The notes below the pieces were generated by a model. The model saw only the letters and a list, made by a program, of their open reading frames with translations, did no database searches and was not told the DNA's origin. Shown in pieces: positions 49,118-59,568 of a DNA stretch of 64,000 nucleotides (within the stretch, counting starts at the first letter, position 1; each line of letters begins with the position of its first letter). Location of the stretch: the NCBI RefSeq assembly GCF_001317355.1, contig NZ_LKET01000062.1:1-64000 (forward strand), read 5' to 3'. The position numbers and the translations under genes were made by a program. The stretch is from Oxobacter pfennigii (GTDB lineage: Bacteria; Bacillota; Clostridia; Clostridiales; Oxobacteraceae).

Positions 49118-49834
49118 TTACCCCCTCTTTCTGTTATTCAATATTGCTTCAGCAATGTATATATCCTCGGGAGTCGTAACTTTTATATTCTCGTAGCTTC
49201 CTGAAAATAATTTTATTTTAAAACCCAGTCTTTCCACAAGAACGGTATCATCTGTCCCTATAAATTCATTTTTTACAGCTTCTCTATGGGCACTGAAAAG
49301 TATATCAAATTTAAAGGTCTGAGGAGTTTGTATAGCGTATAAAGTAGCTCTTTCCGGTGTGCTTAATACAAAGCCTTCTTCATCCACTACCTTGATTGTG
49401 TCTTTAAGGGGAACGGCACAGGCCGCAGCACCATATTTTTCTGCTTCCTCAACACTCAAGTCAATTATTTGAGATGTTACGAGAGGTCTTGCACCGTCAT
49501 GGGTTACTATAATATCACAAGCGCCCTTCAATTCACTTAATCCTTTAATTATGGATTGCTGCCTTATTTCTCCTCCCGCAACCAGGCTGATGGATTTTTT
49601 TATCTTATTTATCTTATATCTGTCGATTATATCTTTTTTTATATAATCCATTTCATTTTCATTTGCCGCTATAATAATACTGTCCACATATTGTGAGGAC
49701 TCAAAAGCCTCAAGTGTATATGCTAAAACAGGCTTATTATTTATTTCAAGGAATAGCTTATTTACTTCTGCTCCCATCCTTTTACCTTTGCCGGCTGCTA
49801 CAACTACAGCACCTATACTTAAACCTCCGTACAA
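49118..49834 (-). CDS. ispD: 2-C-methyl-D-erythritol 4-phosphate cytidylyltransferase
   Basis: 238 residues, third enzyme of the MEP pathway. Nucleotide-binding [24 protein letters not shown], then THDGARPLV and [12 protein letters not shown] are diagnostic. The start is TTG at 49834 with GGGGGAAG upstream. It lies between a strong terminator (after the PIN-TRAM gene) and ispF. Confidence 0.96.
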   Translation of the reverse strand: MYGGLSIGAVVVAAGKGKRMGAEVNKLFLEINNKPVLAYTLEAFESSQYVDSIIIAANENEMDYIKKDIIDRYKINKIKKSISLVAGGEIRQQSIIKGLSELKGACDIIVTHDGARPLVTSQIIDLSVEEAEKYGAAACAVPLKDTIKVVDEEGFVLSTPERATLYAIQTPQTFKFDILFSAHREAVKNEFIGTDDTVLVERLGFKIKLFSGSYENIKVTTPEDIYIAEAILNNRKRG

Positions 49835-49866
49835 ATTTCTTCCCCCTTTTGCTAAACAATAAAGCT

Positions 49867-49907
49867 ACAAAAAATTGAAATAAATTCCGTGTTTCCACGG
49901 AATTTAT
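49867..49907 (-). terminator. Terminator after the PIN-TRAM gene
   Basis: Twelve-base perfect arms ATAAATTCCGTG / CACGGAATTTAT (49880-49891 and 49896-49907) with a GAAA tetraloop on the minus strand, followed by TTCAATTTTTTG. Confidence 0.9.
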
Positions 49908-49909
49908 AG

Positions 49910-51028
49910 TTAAACTGCTTTATCCATTTGTGCCTTAGGCTTTGCGAAAATCATCCTGCCTGCGGCAGTTTGAAGCACACTGGTCACTACTACTTCTATG
50001 TTTTCACCTATATATTTTCTGCCTCCGTCAACGACTATCATGGTTCCGTCGTCTAAGTAAGCAATACCCTGCCCTGTTTCCTTACCGTCCTTTATAACCT
50101 GAATGAGCATTTCTTCACCGGGTAATACCACAGGCTTTACTGCATTGGCAAGTTCGTTTATATTCAACACATCCACGCCCTGAAATTCTGCTACCTTGTT
50201 CAGATTATAGTCATTTGTAACAACCTTGCCTCCTAGCATCTGGGCAAGCTTTAAAAGCTTTATATCCACTTCCACGGCACCTTCGAAATTTTTCTCCACC
50301 ATTTCAACGGGAATGTTAAGTTCTTTCTGGATTCTGTTTAAAACATCCAAACCCCTTCTTCCGCGATTCCTTTTAAGCGAATCGGAAGAATCGGCAATAT
50401 GGCGTAATTCCTCCAAAACAAATCCCGGTATGACAAGAGGGCCTTCCACAAATCCTGTCTGGCAGATATCAAAAATTCTGCCATCAATTATTACACTTGT
50501 ATCTAATACTTTAGGCTGTACTCTATGTTCACCTTTTTGAGCTTTTTGCTTATTGCCTATTTTCTTAAAGAAAGAAAATAAGTTATAAAGTTCTTCTTTC
50601 CTCTTTATTGCTATATTGGCACCGATTGATCCCAATACAATATTCAATATGAGAACCAGAATTGTGCCAATATTATAAGGTAAATTGTTCAGGGAACCTG
50701 CAAAAAGATTGGTAATGACCAACCCGATAATCAATCCGAAGATAGCCAGAAAAATGTCGTTCATAGGCATCTTTTGAATGCTGGTTTCAATAAATTCCGT
50801 AATCTTTCGTACCAGTGTTACTATCAAAGGTGACACTATAAAAAATATTATTCCGCCTAAAAGGGTCCCTATAACAAAAAACAATATTTCATTGAAACTA
50901 CCTTGTTGAATAATAGCCAAATTCTGTATAAAGTCTGTTCTCAGCAATGTTAACGATAACGTAAATCCAAGAATAAGTCCGATTATCGAAAACAATATTC
51001 GAATTATTTTATTTAGCAAAAGCTTCAC
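49910..51028 (-). CDS. Membrane PIN-TRAM protein (YacL-like)
   Basis: 372 residues. Four membrane segments (about 8-30, 45-70, 90-112, 118-140) precede a PIN nuclease domain (about 172-290: VLDTSVIIDGRIFDIC, ELRHIADSSD, VTNDYNL with catalytic acidic residues) and a C-terminal TRAM domain (about 300-360) likely to bind RNA. The family is conserved in Firmicutes next to carD and ispD but has no agreed function. Confidence 0.92.
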   Translation of the reverse strand: MKLLLNKIIRILFSIIGLILGFTLSLTLLRTDFIQNLAIIQQGSFNEILFFVIGTLLGGIIFFIVSPLIVTLVRKITEFIETSIQKMPMNDIFLAIFGLIIGLVITNLFAGSLNNLPYNIGTILVLILNIVLGSIGANIAIKRKEELYNLFSFFKKIGNKQKAQKGEHRVQPKVLDTSVIIDGRIFDICQTGFVEGPLVIPGFVLEELRHIADSSDSLKRNRGRRGLDVLNRIQKELNIPVEMVEKNFEGAVEVDIKLLKLAQMLGGKVVTNDYNLNKVAEFQGVDVLNINELANAVKPVVLPGEEMLIQVIKDGKETGQGIAYLDDGTMIVVDGGRKYIGENIEVVVTSVLQTAAGRMIFAKPKAQMDKAV

Positions 51029-51175
51029 CTCCTTATCTTAGTATTTACAAATACTTTATACATTAAACAATATTTCAAAATATCGCTGTAAATTACCATA
51101 ATATCTCCATGGGTATTAATTTTAATATATTATATATACCGAAAAAATTCAACCTAATTAAACCTTAAATATTTA

Positions 51176-51664
51176 TTAACTGTCCTCACCGAATAGAGTA
51201 TCTTCAATTATCCTGTCTATTTCATAGAATTTCAAACCTGTTACCACAATCAGTTCACTGAAGAGTATTTGCTTGGCATTTTCTAATATTTTTTTCTCTC
51301 CCGGTGACAAACCTTTCTCCCTATCCCTTATCATCAGATTTTTAATAACATCGGCGATACTATAGATGTTACCGCTTCTTATTTTATCCATATTATTGCG
51401 GTATCTTTTGCTCCAATTGTCCAGACTATCCGATGTCTTTTGCCTGAAAACATCCAATACCTCATAATGTTCATTATAACTTATTACATTCCTTATTCTA
51501 AAATCATCCATTGAGTCCATGGGTATCATAACTCTCATATCATCTATTGGAATTCTCAAAATGTAATATTTCTTTTTTTCACCCAGTATCTCCTTTTCCT
51601 CTACAGATTCAATTATACCTGCACCATATACGGGATATACTATTTTATCGCCAATATTAAACAT
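51176..51664 (-). CDS. carD: CarD-family transcription regulator
   Basis: 162 residues from MFNIGDKIVYPVYGAGIIE. The N-terminal RNA-polymerase-interacting (TRCF-like) Tudor domain covers about 1-60, and a helical DNA-binding domain follows (RQKTSDSLDNWSKRYRNN through the C-terminus). The ATG two codons earlier abuts AAGGGGTGG and is unlikely. In mycobacteria CarD stabilises open complexes; the clostridial role is less clear. Its ribosome binding site lies in an inverted repeat. Confidence 0.92.
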   Translation of the reverse strand: MFNIGDKIVYPVYGAGIIESVEEKEILGEKKKYYILRIPIDDMRVMIPMDSMDDFRIRNVISYNEHYEVLDVFRQKTSDSLDNWSKRYRNNMDKIRSGNIYSIADVIKNLMIRDREKGLSPGEKKILENAKQILFSELIVVTGLKFYEIDRIIEDTLFGEDS

Positions 51665-51672
51665 ATGCATCC

Positions 51673-51717
51673 ACCCCTTGAATTATAGTTCTAATACCAG
51701 AATACTCACCAAGGGGT
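51673..51717 (-). promoter_or_regulatory. Inverted repeat covering the carD ribosome binding site
   Basis: ACCCCTTG (minus, 51717-51710) is the reverse complement of CAAGGGGT (51680-51673), which contains the carD Shine-Dalgarno sequence AAGGGGTGG. If paired in mRNA it would hide the ribosome binding site. Confidence 0.55.
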
Positions 51718-51753
51718 AATTATGATAAAGCAACTTTGTAAATACCGCAAATA

Positions 51754-51782
51754 ATTTTAATAGTTCGCTGAACTTTTGTAAA
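51754..51782 (-). promoter_or_regulatory. Promoter of carD
   Basis: TTTACA at 51782-51777, 17-base spacer, TAAAAT at 51759-51754. The spacer holds the dyad AGTTC-GCT-GAACT (51762-51774). Confidence 0.72.
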
Positions 51783-51851
51783 TTACACTATAAAACTACG
51801 CTCTAAATAAGAAATATATAAAATTAAGTTTTATATTACTCTTGAGATAGA

Positions 51852-51881
51852 TTGACAAATACAGTAAATAAAAACTATAAT
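51852..51881 (+). promoter_or_regulatory. Promoter of the plus-strand 135-codon gene
   Basis: TTGACA at 51852-51857, 18-base spacer, TATAAT at 51876-51881; both hexamers perfect. It is divergent from the carD promoter. Confidence 0.87.
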
Positions 51882-51921
51882 TATCTTAAATAACTAAAAG
51901 CTGCCAGGGAGTGAATTAATA

Positions 51922-52329
51922 ATGAAAGATGTTATTATTGACGATTTTCAAAATATTGTATCAGAATCCCTAATAAGGCATAAAAGCATAATGGATGTTT
52001 TATCAAAATTACAGGAGTCAGGTGCCAGAATAAACAGGGCTCTATCCAAATCCATCACTTCATGCGGATGTATAGAGATAAAGGCAAAGAAGCAGGAATT
52101 TCCTGCTGAAATACCTGAAGATATGACTCTTGATGATTTTAATAAATGTATGAGCAACCACATTGATGGAGCCCTTTGCGAGAAATGCAGAGAGGTGCTT
52201 GAAAAAGAAATTGGCAGTAACTTATATTATGTCGCTTCACTTTGTAATGTACTTGATATTAATATGTATGACGTTATTTTAAAAGAGTACAGCAAATTAA
52301 TGATGCTTGGCAGATATAATCTTAGGTAA
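51922..52329 (+). CDS. Conserved-looking small protein with a Cys-rich motif, function unknown
   Basis: 135 residues, the only full plus-strand gene. GGGAG lies about 9 bases before the ATG, and a perfect promoter and a clear terminator flank it. It is soluble and mostly helical, with cysteines at 48, 50, 76, 86 and 89 (SCGC, CEKC), which could bind a metal. I do not recognise a named domain with certainty; similar proteins seem to occur in clostridia beside disA or carD, but this is from memory. Confidence 0.85.
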   Translation: MKDVIIDDFQNIVSESLIRHKSIMDVLSKLQESGARINRALSKSITSCGCIEIKAKKQEFPAEIPEDMTLDDFNKCMSNHIDGALCEKCREVLEKEIGSNLYYVASLCNVLDINMYDVILKEYSKLMMLGRYNLR

Positions 52330-52351
52330 ACCCGCATAATGCGGGTTTTTT
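52329..52351 (+). terminator. Terminator of the plus-strand gene
   Basis: AACCCGC-ATAAT-GCGGGTT followed by TTTTAATTTTAT, starting on the last base of the stop codon. It may also slow minus-strand transcripts from disA, which ends at 52356. Confidence 0.9.
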
Positions 52352-52355
52352 AATT

Positions 52356-53429
52356 TTATATATGCCTGTCTAAAAGCACCTGTTCTTCTAGTCTTCTTAA
52401 GCCTTCCTTTATTGCCTTTATCCTGATTTCGCCTATACCTTCCACATTGTCAAGCTCCTCGTTGGAAGCCTTTAATATATTTTGAAAATTTCCGAAGGTG
52501 CTGATTAAATTATCTATTACTCCCGAAGGAAGCCTGGGTATTTTGTTCAATATTCTGTATCCCCTTGAAGATACAGGCTGATCAAGGACTCCTACATCCC
52601 CTGCATATCCAATGTTGCCGCATATTGCCAAAAGATCCAAAAGCTCATCGTCGGACATCAAAGCGATATTATGAAGACTATCCCTGTATAGGGCATCCAT
52701 AGGGTATATATAATCTCTTATAAGCTGGACACTGTTTGCTTCAACATTATTAACCAGCTCGCTCATCTGCATGCTTATTAAACGGCCTTCATTTCCAAGC
52801 TCATAAATATATTTTTCAAGCTCATCCACTATTCTCAATACCATCTCAGATCTCTGCACTGCCAAAGAGACGTCATATAAAGTCACAAGATCCTCAAATT
52901 CCAACGCAGATAAATTATTCATGGCCTGGTCAAAAGCAGAACGGTACTTTTCCAGAGTTTGAATAGCCTGATTTGCATTGGCAATTATTATGGATGTATC
53001 CTTTAAGACATGCTTCATACTTCCTTTATATATGGTTATAATATTTCTTCTCTGGGATATGGATATTACAACAGCATTTGTCTGTTTTGCCACCCTTTCT
53101 GCAGTTCGATGCCTGGTTCCCGTCTCTTTTGTTGTTATAAAAGGATCGGGAATCAGGTGGGTATTTGCATATAGAATCTTTTTAAGATCAGAGCTTAATA
53201 TTATGGCGCCGTCCATTTTCGCAAGTTCATAAAGGTATGAAGGGGAATACTCGCTGTTTAAATTAAAGCCCCCCTCAACCAGGCGCAAAATCTCCTCACT
53301 GTCCCCTATGACAATTAAAGCCCCGGTTTTCGCACGAAGCACATTATCCAGACCGTCTCTTAGCGGTGTTCCCGGGGATACCATTCTTAATATGCTTAAA
53401 AATTCCTTTTCCCTCATTCTGCCCTGCAT
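52356..53429 (-). CDS. disA: Diadenylate cyclase DisA (DNA integrity scanning)
   Basis: 357 residues. Makes c-di-AMP from two ATP. The N-terminal DAC domain has DGA at 73-75 and RHR at 106-108, the ATP-binding motifs; a helical linker follows, and a C-terminal helix-hairpin-helix DNA-binding part ([22 protein letters not shown]) binds branched DNA. It starts 2 bases after radA, the regular pairing in which RadA restrains DisA. Confidence 0.97.
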   Translation of the reverse strand: MQGRMREKEFLSILRMVSPGTPLRDGLDNVLRAKTGALIVIGDSEEILRLVEGGFNLNSEYSPSYLYELAKMDGAIILSSDLKKILYANTHLIPDPFITTKETGTRHRTAERVAKQTNAVVISISQRRNIITIYKGSMKHVLKDTSIIIANANQAIQTLEKYRSAFDQAMNNLSALEFEDLVTLYDVSLAVQRSEMVLRIVDELEKYIYELGNEGRLISMQMSELVNNVEANSVQLIRDYIYPMDALYRDSLHNIALMSDDELLDLLAICGNIGYAGDVGVLDQPVSSRGYRILNKIPRLPSGVIDNLISTFGNFQNILKASNEELDNVEGIGEIRIKAIKEGLRRLEEQVLLDRHI

Positions 53430-53431
53430 TA

Positions 53432-54784
53432 TTACCCTCCTAAAACTATATCAAGAGCTTCATACACATCCTTGACTCCTAATACTTTCATACCTTTTAT
53501 ATCCTTCACGGCTTTTAAGTTATCCTCCGGTATGACCACTGTATCAAATCCCAGCTTTAAGGCTTCCTGTACTCTTTTTTCAATAAAGCTTATTCCTCTT
53601 ACTTCCCCCGTTAGACCTACTTCTCCCAAAACAATCATCTTAGAATTAATATTGCTGTTTTTGAAGCTGGAGGCTATGGAACATATTATGCCTAAATCAG
53701 CTGCAGGTTCATCAATCTTTATTCCTCCTGCCACATTTACATAGGCATCGTAGGTTTGAAGCTCATAGCCCACCCTTTTTTCCAGTACAGCCATAAGCAA
53801 TACCACCCTGTTATAATCAATTCCTGTCGCCATACGCCTTGGCATACCAAAACCCGTTTGACTTACCAATGCCTGAAGCTCAATTAACATAGGACGGGTA
53901 CCCTCCATACTGCACACCACAACTGTACCCGGAACTCCACTGGGTCTGCCTGACAGCATCATTTCCGAAGGATTCATAACCTCGACTAAGCCTGCATCCC
54001 TCATCTCAAATATTCCGATCTCATTTGTGGAACCAAATCTATTCTTAACGGTCCTTAGAATACGGTATGTATGATGTCTTTCACCCTCAAAATACAGCAC
54101 AGTATCCACCATATGTTCTAAAACCCTGGGTCCTGCTATGGCACCTTCCTTTGTAACATGGCCTACAATAAACACTGCTGTGTTTGTTGATTTTGCTATC
54201 CTCATGAGGGTGGACGTTGCCTCTCTTACCTGACTTACGCTGCCGGGAGCCGAGGTGAGGTCCCCCCTGTATACCGTTTGAATGGAATCAATTATGGCTA
54301 CCGATGGTTTGTAATCATGTATATATTTTTCTATTATTGATATATCTGTCTCTGATACTATATATAGATTATCAGAGTCAATTTTAAGCCTGGCGGCTCT
54401 TAATTTTATTTGTTTTTCCGATTCTTCTCCAGATACATATAGTATGGTTTTATTTGCTTTGCCTATACTATCGGATATTTGAAGCAAAAGAGTCGATTTT
54501 CCAATTCCCGGGTCTCCTCCCACTAAAACAAGAGAGCCTTTAACAATGCCTCCTCCTAATACTCTGTCTAATTCACCCATTCCAGTTTTATATCTGTCCT
54601 CTTCTTCTATTTCAATAGAGGCAAGTTTTTTTGGAGACGACTCATTTTTAAACAGCTGCTGGCTGCTTTCCCCTTCTATTTCCTCGGTAAAGGAATTCCA
54701 GCTTCCACAGCCCGGACATTTTCCCATCCATTTCGGTGATTCATATCCGCAGTCATTACATACAAAAATAGTTTTTGTTTTCAT
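53432..54784 (-). CDS. radA: DNA repair protein RadA
   Basis: 450 residues. Zinc finger with Cys9, Cys12, Cys23 and Cys26; RecA-like ATPase with Walker A at 90-98 (GDPGIGKST); the family-specific KNRFG at 247-251; and a C-terminal Lon-protease-like domain. It acts in branch migration during recombination. It lies between clpC and disA. Confidence 0.97.
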   Translation of the reverse strand: MKTKTIFVCNDCGYESPKWMGKCPGCGSWNSFTEEIEGESSQQLFKNESSPKKLASIEIEEEDRYKTGMGELDRVLGGGIVKGSLVLVGGDPGIGKSTLLLQISDSIGKANKTILYVSGEESEKQIKLRAARLKIDSDNLYIVSETDISIIEKYIHDYKPSVAIIDSIQTVYRGDLTSAPGSVSQVREATSTLMRIAKSTNTAVFIVGHVTKEGAIAGPRVLEHMVDTVLYFEGERHHTYRILRTVKNRFGSTNEIGIFEMRDAGLVEVMNPSEMMLSGRPSGVPGTVVVCSMEGTRPMLIELQALVSQTGFGMPRRMATGIDYNRVVLLMAVLEKRVGYELQTYDAYVNVAGGIKIDEPAADLGIICSIASSFKNSNINSKMIVLGEVGLTGEVRGISFIEKRVQEALKLGFDTVVIPEDNLKAVKDIKGMKVLGVKDVYEALDIVLGG

Positions 54785-54851
54785 ACTTAATTACCCCTCT
54801 GATGATACCAACTTTTTAACATCATTTTAATTATACCAATATATGCATAAA

Positions 54852-54882
54852 TAGAAACCTCCACATCTTTTGATATGGAGGT
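54852..54882 (-). terminator. Terminator after clpC
   Basis: Minus strand ACCTCCATATC-AAAA-GATGTGGAGGT (11 pairs, one G-U; arms 54872-54882 and 54857-54867), followed by TTCTATTTATG. radA follows 70 bases later, so partial read-through is likely. Confidence 0.7.
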
Positions 54883-54908
54883 TTTATGTGCGCCGCACTT
54901 AAGTTCAG

Positions 54909-57341
54909 CTATTTTTTAGCAAAGTCCAGTTTATCGCCATCTGCCCGTACAATTATGCTGTCACCTTTTTGAATTGTACCTTTTAGCATCTCTTCTGACA
55001 ATTTGTCTTCCACAATTTTTTGTATCGCCCTTCTTAGAGGCCTTGCACCGTAATTTAAGTCAAATCCTTCTTTAGTAAGGTTTTTCTTGGCATCCTCGTC
55101 AAATTCCACGTTAATTTCAAGCTCATCTAACCTCTTAGCCACATCCTTTAACATGAGGTCGACAATTTGGCTTAAGTCGGCCTCTTCCAGCTGGTGGAAT
55201 ACTATTATTTCATCCAGCCTGTTTAAGAACTCCGGCCTGAAGGTGTGCTTTAATTCATCAAGGACATTTTCCTTCATTTTCTCATAGGAGGCTTCCTTTT
55301 CCACTTCGCTTACGGCAAAGCCTAAAGTTCTCTGCTTTCTTATGGTGTGGGCGCCTACGTTTGATGTCATTATAACTATGGTGTTTTTAAAATCAACGGT
55401 CTTTCCTTTGCCGTCAGTCAGCCTTCCGTCTTCCAGTATCTGAAGAAGTATATTGAACACATCGGGATGGGCTTTTTCTATTTCGTCAAACAGCAGCACC
55501 GAATATGGATTCCTTCTGACCTTTTCTGTCAGCTGTCCGCCTTCGTCAAATCCCACATATCCGGGAGGAGATCCAATCAGCCTTGACACCGTATGCTTTT
55601 CCATATATTCTGACATATCTATTCTAATCATGGCCGTATCATCACCGAACATTGCTTCGGCAAGGGCCTTTGACAGCTCTGTTTTCCCCACTCCTGTAGG
55701 ACCTAAGAATATGAAGGAGCCTATTGGCCTCTTAGGGTCTTTAAGCCCGACTCTCGCCCTTCTCACAGCTCTTGCGACGGCTCTTACTGCCTCCTCCTGC
55801 CCTATAACCCTGTTATGGAGTATTTCTTCAAGCTTTAAAAGCCGCTCTGATTCTTTTTCCGTAAGTTTATTTACAGGGATATTGGTCCATTTTGCAACTA
55901 CTCCTGCTATTTCTTCTTCACCCACTATAGGCATGGTGTTCTCGCTCTGCTGTCTCCAGTTGCCCTTTAAGCTATCCAGCTTTTCCTTCAATTCCTTTTC
56001 TTCATCTCTTAACCTTGCTGCCTTTTCATAGTCCTGGCTTCTTATGGCTTCTTCCTTTTCCTTTTCCAGTTCAAGTATCCTGCCTTCAACTTCTTTGAGG
56101 TCGGGAGGTGCTGTAAAGACCTGAAGCCTTACCCTTGATGCAGCTTCATCAATAAGGTCAATGGCCTTATCGGGAAGATACCTGTCTGTGATATACCTGT
56201 CGGATAAACTGACTGCTGCAGCTATGGCTTCATCGGTTATTTTTACTCTGTGGTGTGCTTCATATTTATCTCTTAATCCTTTTAATATTTCAACAGCAGC
56301 TGCTTTATCGGGTTCACCAACCATTACAGGCTGGAACCTTCTCTCCAGTGCCGAATCCTTTTCTACATGCTTTCTGTATTCATCGATGGTTGTTGCACCG
56401 ATGCACTGTATTTCTCCCCTTGCCAATGCAGGTTTTAAAATGTTGGATGCATCAATTGCCCCTTCGGCAGCACCAGCGCCTATAATTGTGTGCATTTCGT
56501 CTATGAAGAGTATTACATTGCCAGATTTTTTAATTTCAACCATGACCTTTTTAAGTCTTTCTTCAAATTCGCCTCTGTATTTGGAGCCTGCCACCATTGA
56601 TGATAAATCAAGGGTAACTACTCTTTTATCTTTAAGTATTTCAGGAATTCTGCCGTCAACAATCCTCTGGGCTAATCCCTCAACCACTGCTGTCTTTCCG
56701 ACTCCGGGCTCGCCTATTAAAACCGGATTGTTCTTGGTTCTTCTTGACAGTATTTCAACCAATCTTTCTGTCTCATTTTCTCTGCCTATAACCGGATCGA
56801 GCTTGCCTTCCCTTGCCATTTCCGTCAAATCCCTGCCATGCTCATTAAGAGTGGGTGTGCTGGTATCTTTATGAACCGCTTCGTTTTTCTTTCCGGGTAT
56901 GGTCTCGCTTAAGCTCTTTATTATTTCTTCCCGTATTTTGTTAAAGTCCACGCCAAGAGCTTGAAGAGCAGTGACTGCCACTCCTTCTCCTTCTTTTATA
57001 AGACCTAAGAGCATGTGTTCAGGGCCAACGTAATTGTGTCCTAAATTTCTGGCTTCTATTATGGAAAGTTCCAGAAGCCTCTTAGTTCTTGGAGTTAATG
57101 CTATTTCGCTTTGATACATTGAGGGTACGCCTTTTCCCTCCAGTGCCTCTACCTGTTCCCTTACTTTCTCAAGGGTTGCGCCCATCCTTTTTAATATGTT
57201 GGATGCGTTGCCTTCGCCTTCTTTTATTATTCCTAAGAGTACATGTTCAGTACCTACATAGCTATGGTCAAAATATTGGGCTTCTTCCTGCGCTAAAAGC
57301 AGTACCTTTTGTGCGCGTTCGGTAAATCTTCCATATAACAT
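54909..57341 (-). CDS. clpC: AAA+ unfoldase ClpC
   Basis: 810 residues. Double Clp N-repeat (about 1-145), AAA1 with Walker [10 protein letters not shown], a short M domain with UVR-like sequence ([20 protein letters not shown]), AAA2 with Walker [10 protein letters not shown], and the C-terminal ClpB-D2-like small domain. It loads ClpP and recognises arginine-phosphorylated substrates made by McsB. Fourth gene of the ctsR operon. Confidence 0.97.
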   Translation of the reverse strand: MLYGRFTERAQKVLLLAQEEAQYFDHSYVGTEHVLLGIIKEGEGNASNILKRMGATLEKVREQVEALEGKGVPSMYQSEIALTPRTKRLLELSIIEARNLGHNYVGPEHMLLGLIKEGEGVAVTALQALGVDFNKIREEIIKSLSETIPGKKNEAVHKDTSTPTLNEHGRDLTEMAREGKLDPVIGRENETERLVEILSRRTKNNPVLIGEPGVGKTAVVEGLAQRIVDGRIPEILKDKRVVTLDLSSMVAGSKYRGEFEERLKKVMVEIKKSGNVILFIDEMHTIIGAGAAEGAIDASNILKPALARGEIQCIGATTIDEYRKHVEKDSALERRFQPVMVGEPDKAAAVEILKGLRDKYEAHHRVKITDEAIAAAVSLSDRYITDRYLPDKAIDLIDEAASRVRLQVFTAPPDLKEVEGRILELEKEKEEAIRSQDYEKAARLRDEEKELKEKLDSLKGNWRQQSENTMPIVGEEEIAGVVAKWTNIPVNKLTEKESERLLKLEEILHNRVIGQEEAVRAVARAVRRARVGLKDPKRPIGSFIFLGPTGVGKTELSKALAEAMFGDDTAMIRIDMSEYMEKHTVSRLIGSPPGYVGFDEGGQLTEKVRRNPYSVLLFDEIEKAHPDVFNILLQILEDGRLTDGKGKTVDFKNTIVIMTSNVGAHTIRKQRTLGFAVSEVEKEASYEKMKENVLDELKHTFRPEFLNRLDEIIVFHQLEEADLSQIVDLMLKDVAKRLDELEINVEFDEDAKKNLTKEGFDLNYGARPLRRAIQKIVEDKLSEEMLKGTIQKGDSIIVRADGDKLDFAKK

Positions 57342-57350
57342 TTAATCACC

Positions 57351-58379
57351 TCATTTTAAATTTTCTCTTACATATTTTGCTCTTTTTACATCTCTAGATT
57401 CGGTATCGAGGTCTTTGCCCTCAAGTTTAATCAATGTTGCCGGCTGAGTATTTATCATCAGCTTATTTAAAGTTGTAATGTCTATATCCTTTATTATTCC
57501 GAGCTCTATTCCCAGTCTGACATTAGACATTAATCCTAAAGATTCATTATTTGACAGCACCCTGGCATTCTGGAGTATTCCAAGGGCTCTCCATATGCTG
57601 TCCTCCATCCTTGCCCTTCCGGATTGTAAAAGCTTTGCCCTTTCAATTCGCTCCATATTGATTATTTGCCCTGTAACTGCCGCCAGATTTGATATTATCT
57701 CTTCCTCCGACAGTCCTAAGGTTATCTGATTTGAAATCTGGTATAGGTTGCCCTGGGTATTAGAACCCTCCCCATATATTCCTCTTATTGTAAGGCCTAC
57801 CTGTGTTATTGCATTTAGTATTTCGTTCAAATTCTTTGTCATTGACAGTGCCGGCAGGTGTATCATAACCGATGCTCTTATGCCTGTTCCTATGTTCGTA
57901 GGACAAACTGTTAAGTAACCTGCACGCTGATCAAATGCATAATCCAGTCTTTCTTCTATCGTATCATCTATATTATCAGCAAGCTTGTAAGCTTCCCATA
58001 ATTGCAGGCCGGGATTAATGGTCTGAAGCCTTATATGGTCTTCCTCATTAATCATTATGCTCACTGTTGAATCATCATTTACAATGACGGCTGAATTTTT
58101 ATAATTTTCCGCCAGCCTGGGGCTTATTACATGCTTTTCGACCAAGGACATCCGCTCAATATGTGATATATCTGCCATCTCGATCAATTGAAAGTTTCCC
58201 GCAGGCATTCTATTTTCCTTAAGCATGAATGTACTCAGCTTTTTGATAATCTTTTTTGATTCTTCATCATTCATTACATGGGGAAAATGATATCCGCTAA
58301 TATTTCTTGCAAGCCTTATTCTGCTCGAAAGAACAATATTGCTGTCCGGTCCTTTGGATTCTATCCAGTTACCCATCAT
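57351..58379 (-). CDS. mcsB: Protein arginine kinase McsB
   Basis: 342 residues, phosphagen-kinase-like. Nucleotide-binding arginines in SSRIRLARN and the catalytic region INEEDHIRLQ, CPTNIGTGIRASVMIHLP and IYGEGS are present. The C-terminal RDVKRAKYVRE resembles the pArg-binding allosteric site. It marks proteins with phosphoarginine for ClpCP and relieves CtsR repression. Confidence 0.96.
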   Translation of the reverse strand: MMGNWIESKGPDSNIVLSSRIRLARNISGYHFPHVMNDEESKKIIKKLSTFMLKENRMPAGNFQLIEMADISHIERMSLVEKHVISPRLAENYKNSAVIVNDDSTVSIMINEEDHIRLQTINPGLQLWEAYKLADNIDDTIEERLDYAFDQRAGYLTVCPTNIGTGIRASVMIHLPALSMTKNLNEILNAITQVGLTIRGIYGEGSNTQGNLYQISNQITLGLSEEEIISNLAAVTGQIINMERIERAKLLQSGRARMEDSIWRALGILQNARVLSNNESLGLMSNVRLGIELGIIKDIDITTLNKLMINTQPATLIKLEGKDLDTESRDVKRAKYVRENLK

Positions 58380-58386
58380 ATCCCTC

Positions 58387-58896
58387 CTATTTCATATCCT
58401 GACTTTCCAGGTTCTTAATTTTATCCCTTAATTCTGCTGCTTTTTCATATTCCTCATTATCTATGGCTCTTTTAAGTTCATATCGTAATTTTTCAATGTC
58501 CCTTTTTATTTTTATAATGCCGCCTGTTCTTTTTGGTACTTTCCCCGTATGCTGGGTGTTTCCGTGTATTCTTTTAAGCAGTGGTTCCAGCCTGTTTCCA
58601 AAGGATTCATAGCAATTGCTGCAGCCAAATCTTCCTGTCTTTTTAAATTCTGCGTAATCAAGCCCGCATTGAGGGCATTTTATATTTTCCTTTGGTGTAT
58701 AAGGCATGGCACCTGACCCTGAAAAATCCATAAGACTGGAAATTATATTGGAGAAAGAAAAAGGGGCATCGTTCATTGGGTTGTTTTCTTTTTCTCTCGC
58801 ACATTGTTCGCATATATGGAGCTCGGTTTTTTCTCCATTTACGATCTTGGTCATATGCACATTTGCCGGTCTCTTGTTGCATATCTGGCAAAGCAT
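58387..58896 (-). CDS. mcsA: McsB activator McsA
   Basis: 169 residues. CxxC pairs at 3-6, 29-32, 74-77 and 92-95 (two zinc ribbons) and a C-terminal UVR motif (about 134-168: ELKRAIDNEEYEKAAELRDK). It activates McsB and binds CtsR. It follows ctsR by 28 bases and precedes mcsB by 7. Confidence 0.96.
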   Translation of the reverse strand: MLCQICNKRPANVHMTKIVNGEKTELHICEQCAREKENNPMNDAPFSFSNIISSLMDFSGSGAMPYTPKENIKCPQCGLDYAEFKKTGRFGCSNCYESFGNRLEPLLKRIHGNTQHTGKVPKRTGGIIKIKRDIEKLRYELKRAIDNEEYEKAAELRDKIKNLESQDMK

Positions 58897-58924
58897 ACAA
58901 TTACCTCCTTATTAATGTTAGAGC

Positions 58925-59383
58925 TTAATATAATAGCACTATGAGCATGGATTTTAAAAGACTTGCTCTGATTGAATCCTTATCAGGGGATTGAATATTT
59001 ATAGCCTTATCGTTTACTGCTGCTTTCATCAATGCAGCTTCCCTTGGAGTTATGAGATTTTGTTCTAAAAACGCATCTATATAAGATTCTGCCGAGCTCT
59101 GGGATATGGACTGCCCTATTCTGTCACTGATTAAGTCCTTGAAATATGCGTTATTATCCAGACTTACCCTTGTTATTCTGATTGAACCTCCGCCGCCTCT
59201 GCGGCTTTCGATATAATAGCCTCTGTCAACAGTAAATCTGGTCATAAGTACATAATTTATCTGGGACGGAGCGCAGCTGAACTTATTGGCAAGCTCGTTT
59301 CTTTGGATTTCCAATATGTCATCCTGAGAATTGTTCAAAAGCTGCTTTATAAATTCTTCAATTATATCAGATAGTCTTGCCAT
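58925..59383 (-). CDS. ctsR: Transcription repressor CtsR
   Basis: 152 residues. Winged helix DNA-binding domain (about 1-72) with the glycine-rich wing ESRRGGGGSIRI, whose arginine senses heat, and a C-terminal dimerisation domain. It represses clp and its own operon by binding heptad repeats; such a site overlaps this operon's promoter. It starts the ctsR-mcsA-mcsB-clpC operon. Confidence 0.97.
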   Translation of the reverse strand: MARLSDIIEEFIKQLLNNSQDDILEIQRNELANKFSCAPSQINYVLMTRFTVDRGYYIESRRGGGGSIRITRVSLDNNAYFKDLISDRIGQSISQSSAESYIDAFLEQNLITPREAALMKAAVNDKAINIQSPDKDSIRASLLKSMLIVLLY

Positions 59384-59400
59384 TAATCATCTCTCCTGAC

Positions 59401-59417
59401 TTTGACTTTCTTTGACT
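59401..59417 (-). promoter_or_regulatory. CtsR operator
   Basis: AGTCAAA-GAA-AGTCAAA on the minus strand: direct heptads with a 3-base spacer, as in the CtsR consensus (RGTCAAA-NNN-RGTCAAA). It lies right behind the -10 box, 18 bases before ctsR, so binding would block initiation (autoregulation). Confidence 0.9.
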
Positions 59418-59426
59418 TTTATTATA

Positions 59427-59454
59427 ATTATATTCCATCTGCATAAGAATTCAA
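59427..59454 (-). promoter_or_regulatory. Promoter of ctsR-mcsA-mcsB-clpC
   Basis: TTGAAT at 59454-59449, 16-base spacer, TATAAT at 59432-59427. A second overlapping TATAAT lies at 59426-59421. Confidence 0.72.
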
Positions 59455-59568
59455 TGCTCATATTACCAATATATCCGAATCTACAGTTTATTTTTGCCGA
59501 ATAAATCAGCTTATACCAATATCTCTTATACTTTTGCTGTCATTCTATTGATTTCTCATGATTTTATA

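Noticed and set aside
59464-59525. Direct repeats TACCAATATATC and TACCAATATCTC
   Set aside because: Only two imperfect AT-rich copies 50 bases apart, with no clear link to the CtsR or HD-GYP signals.
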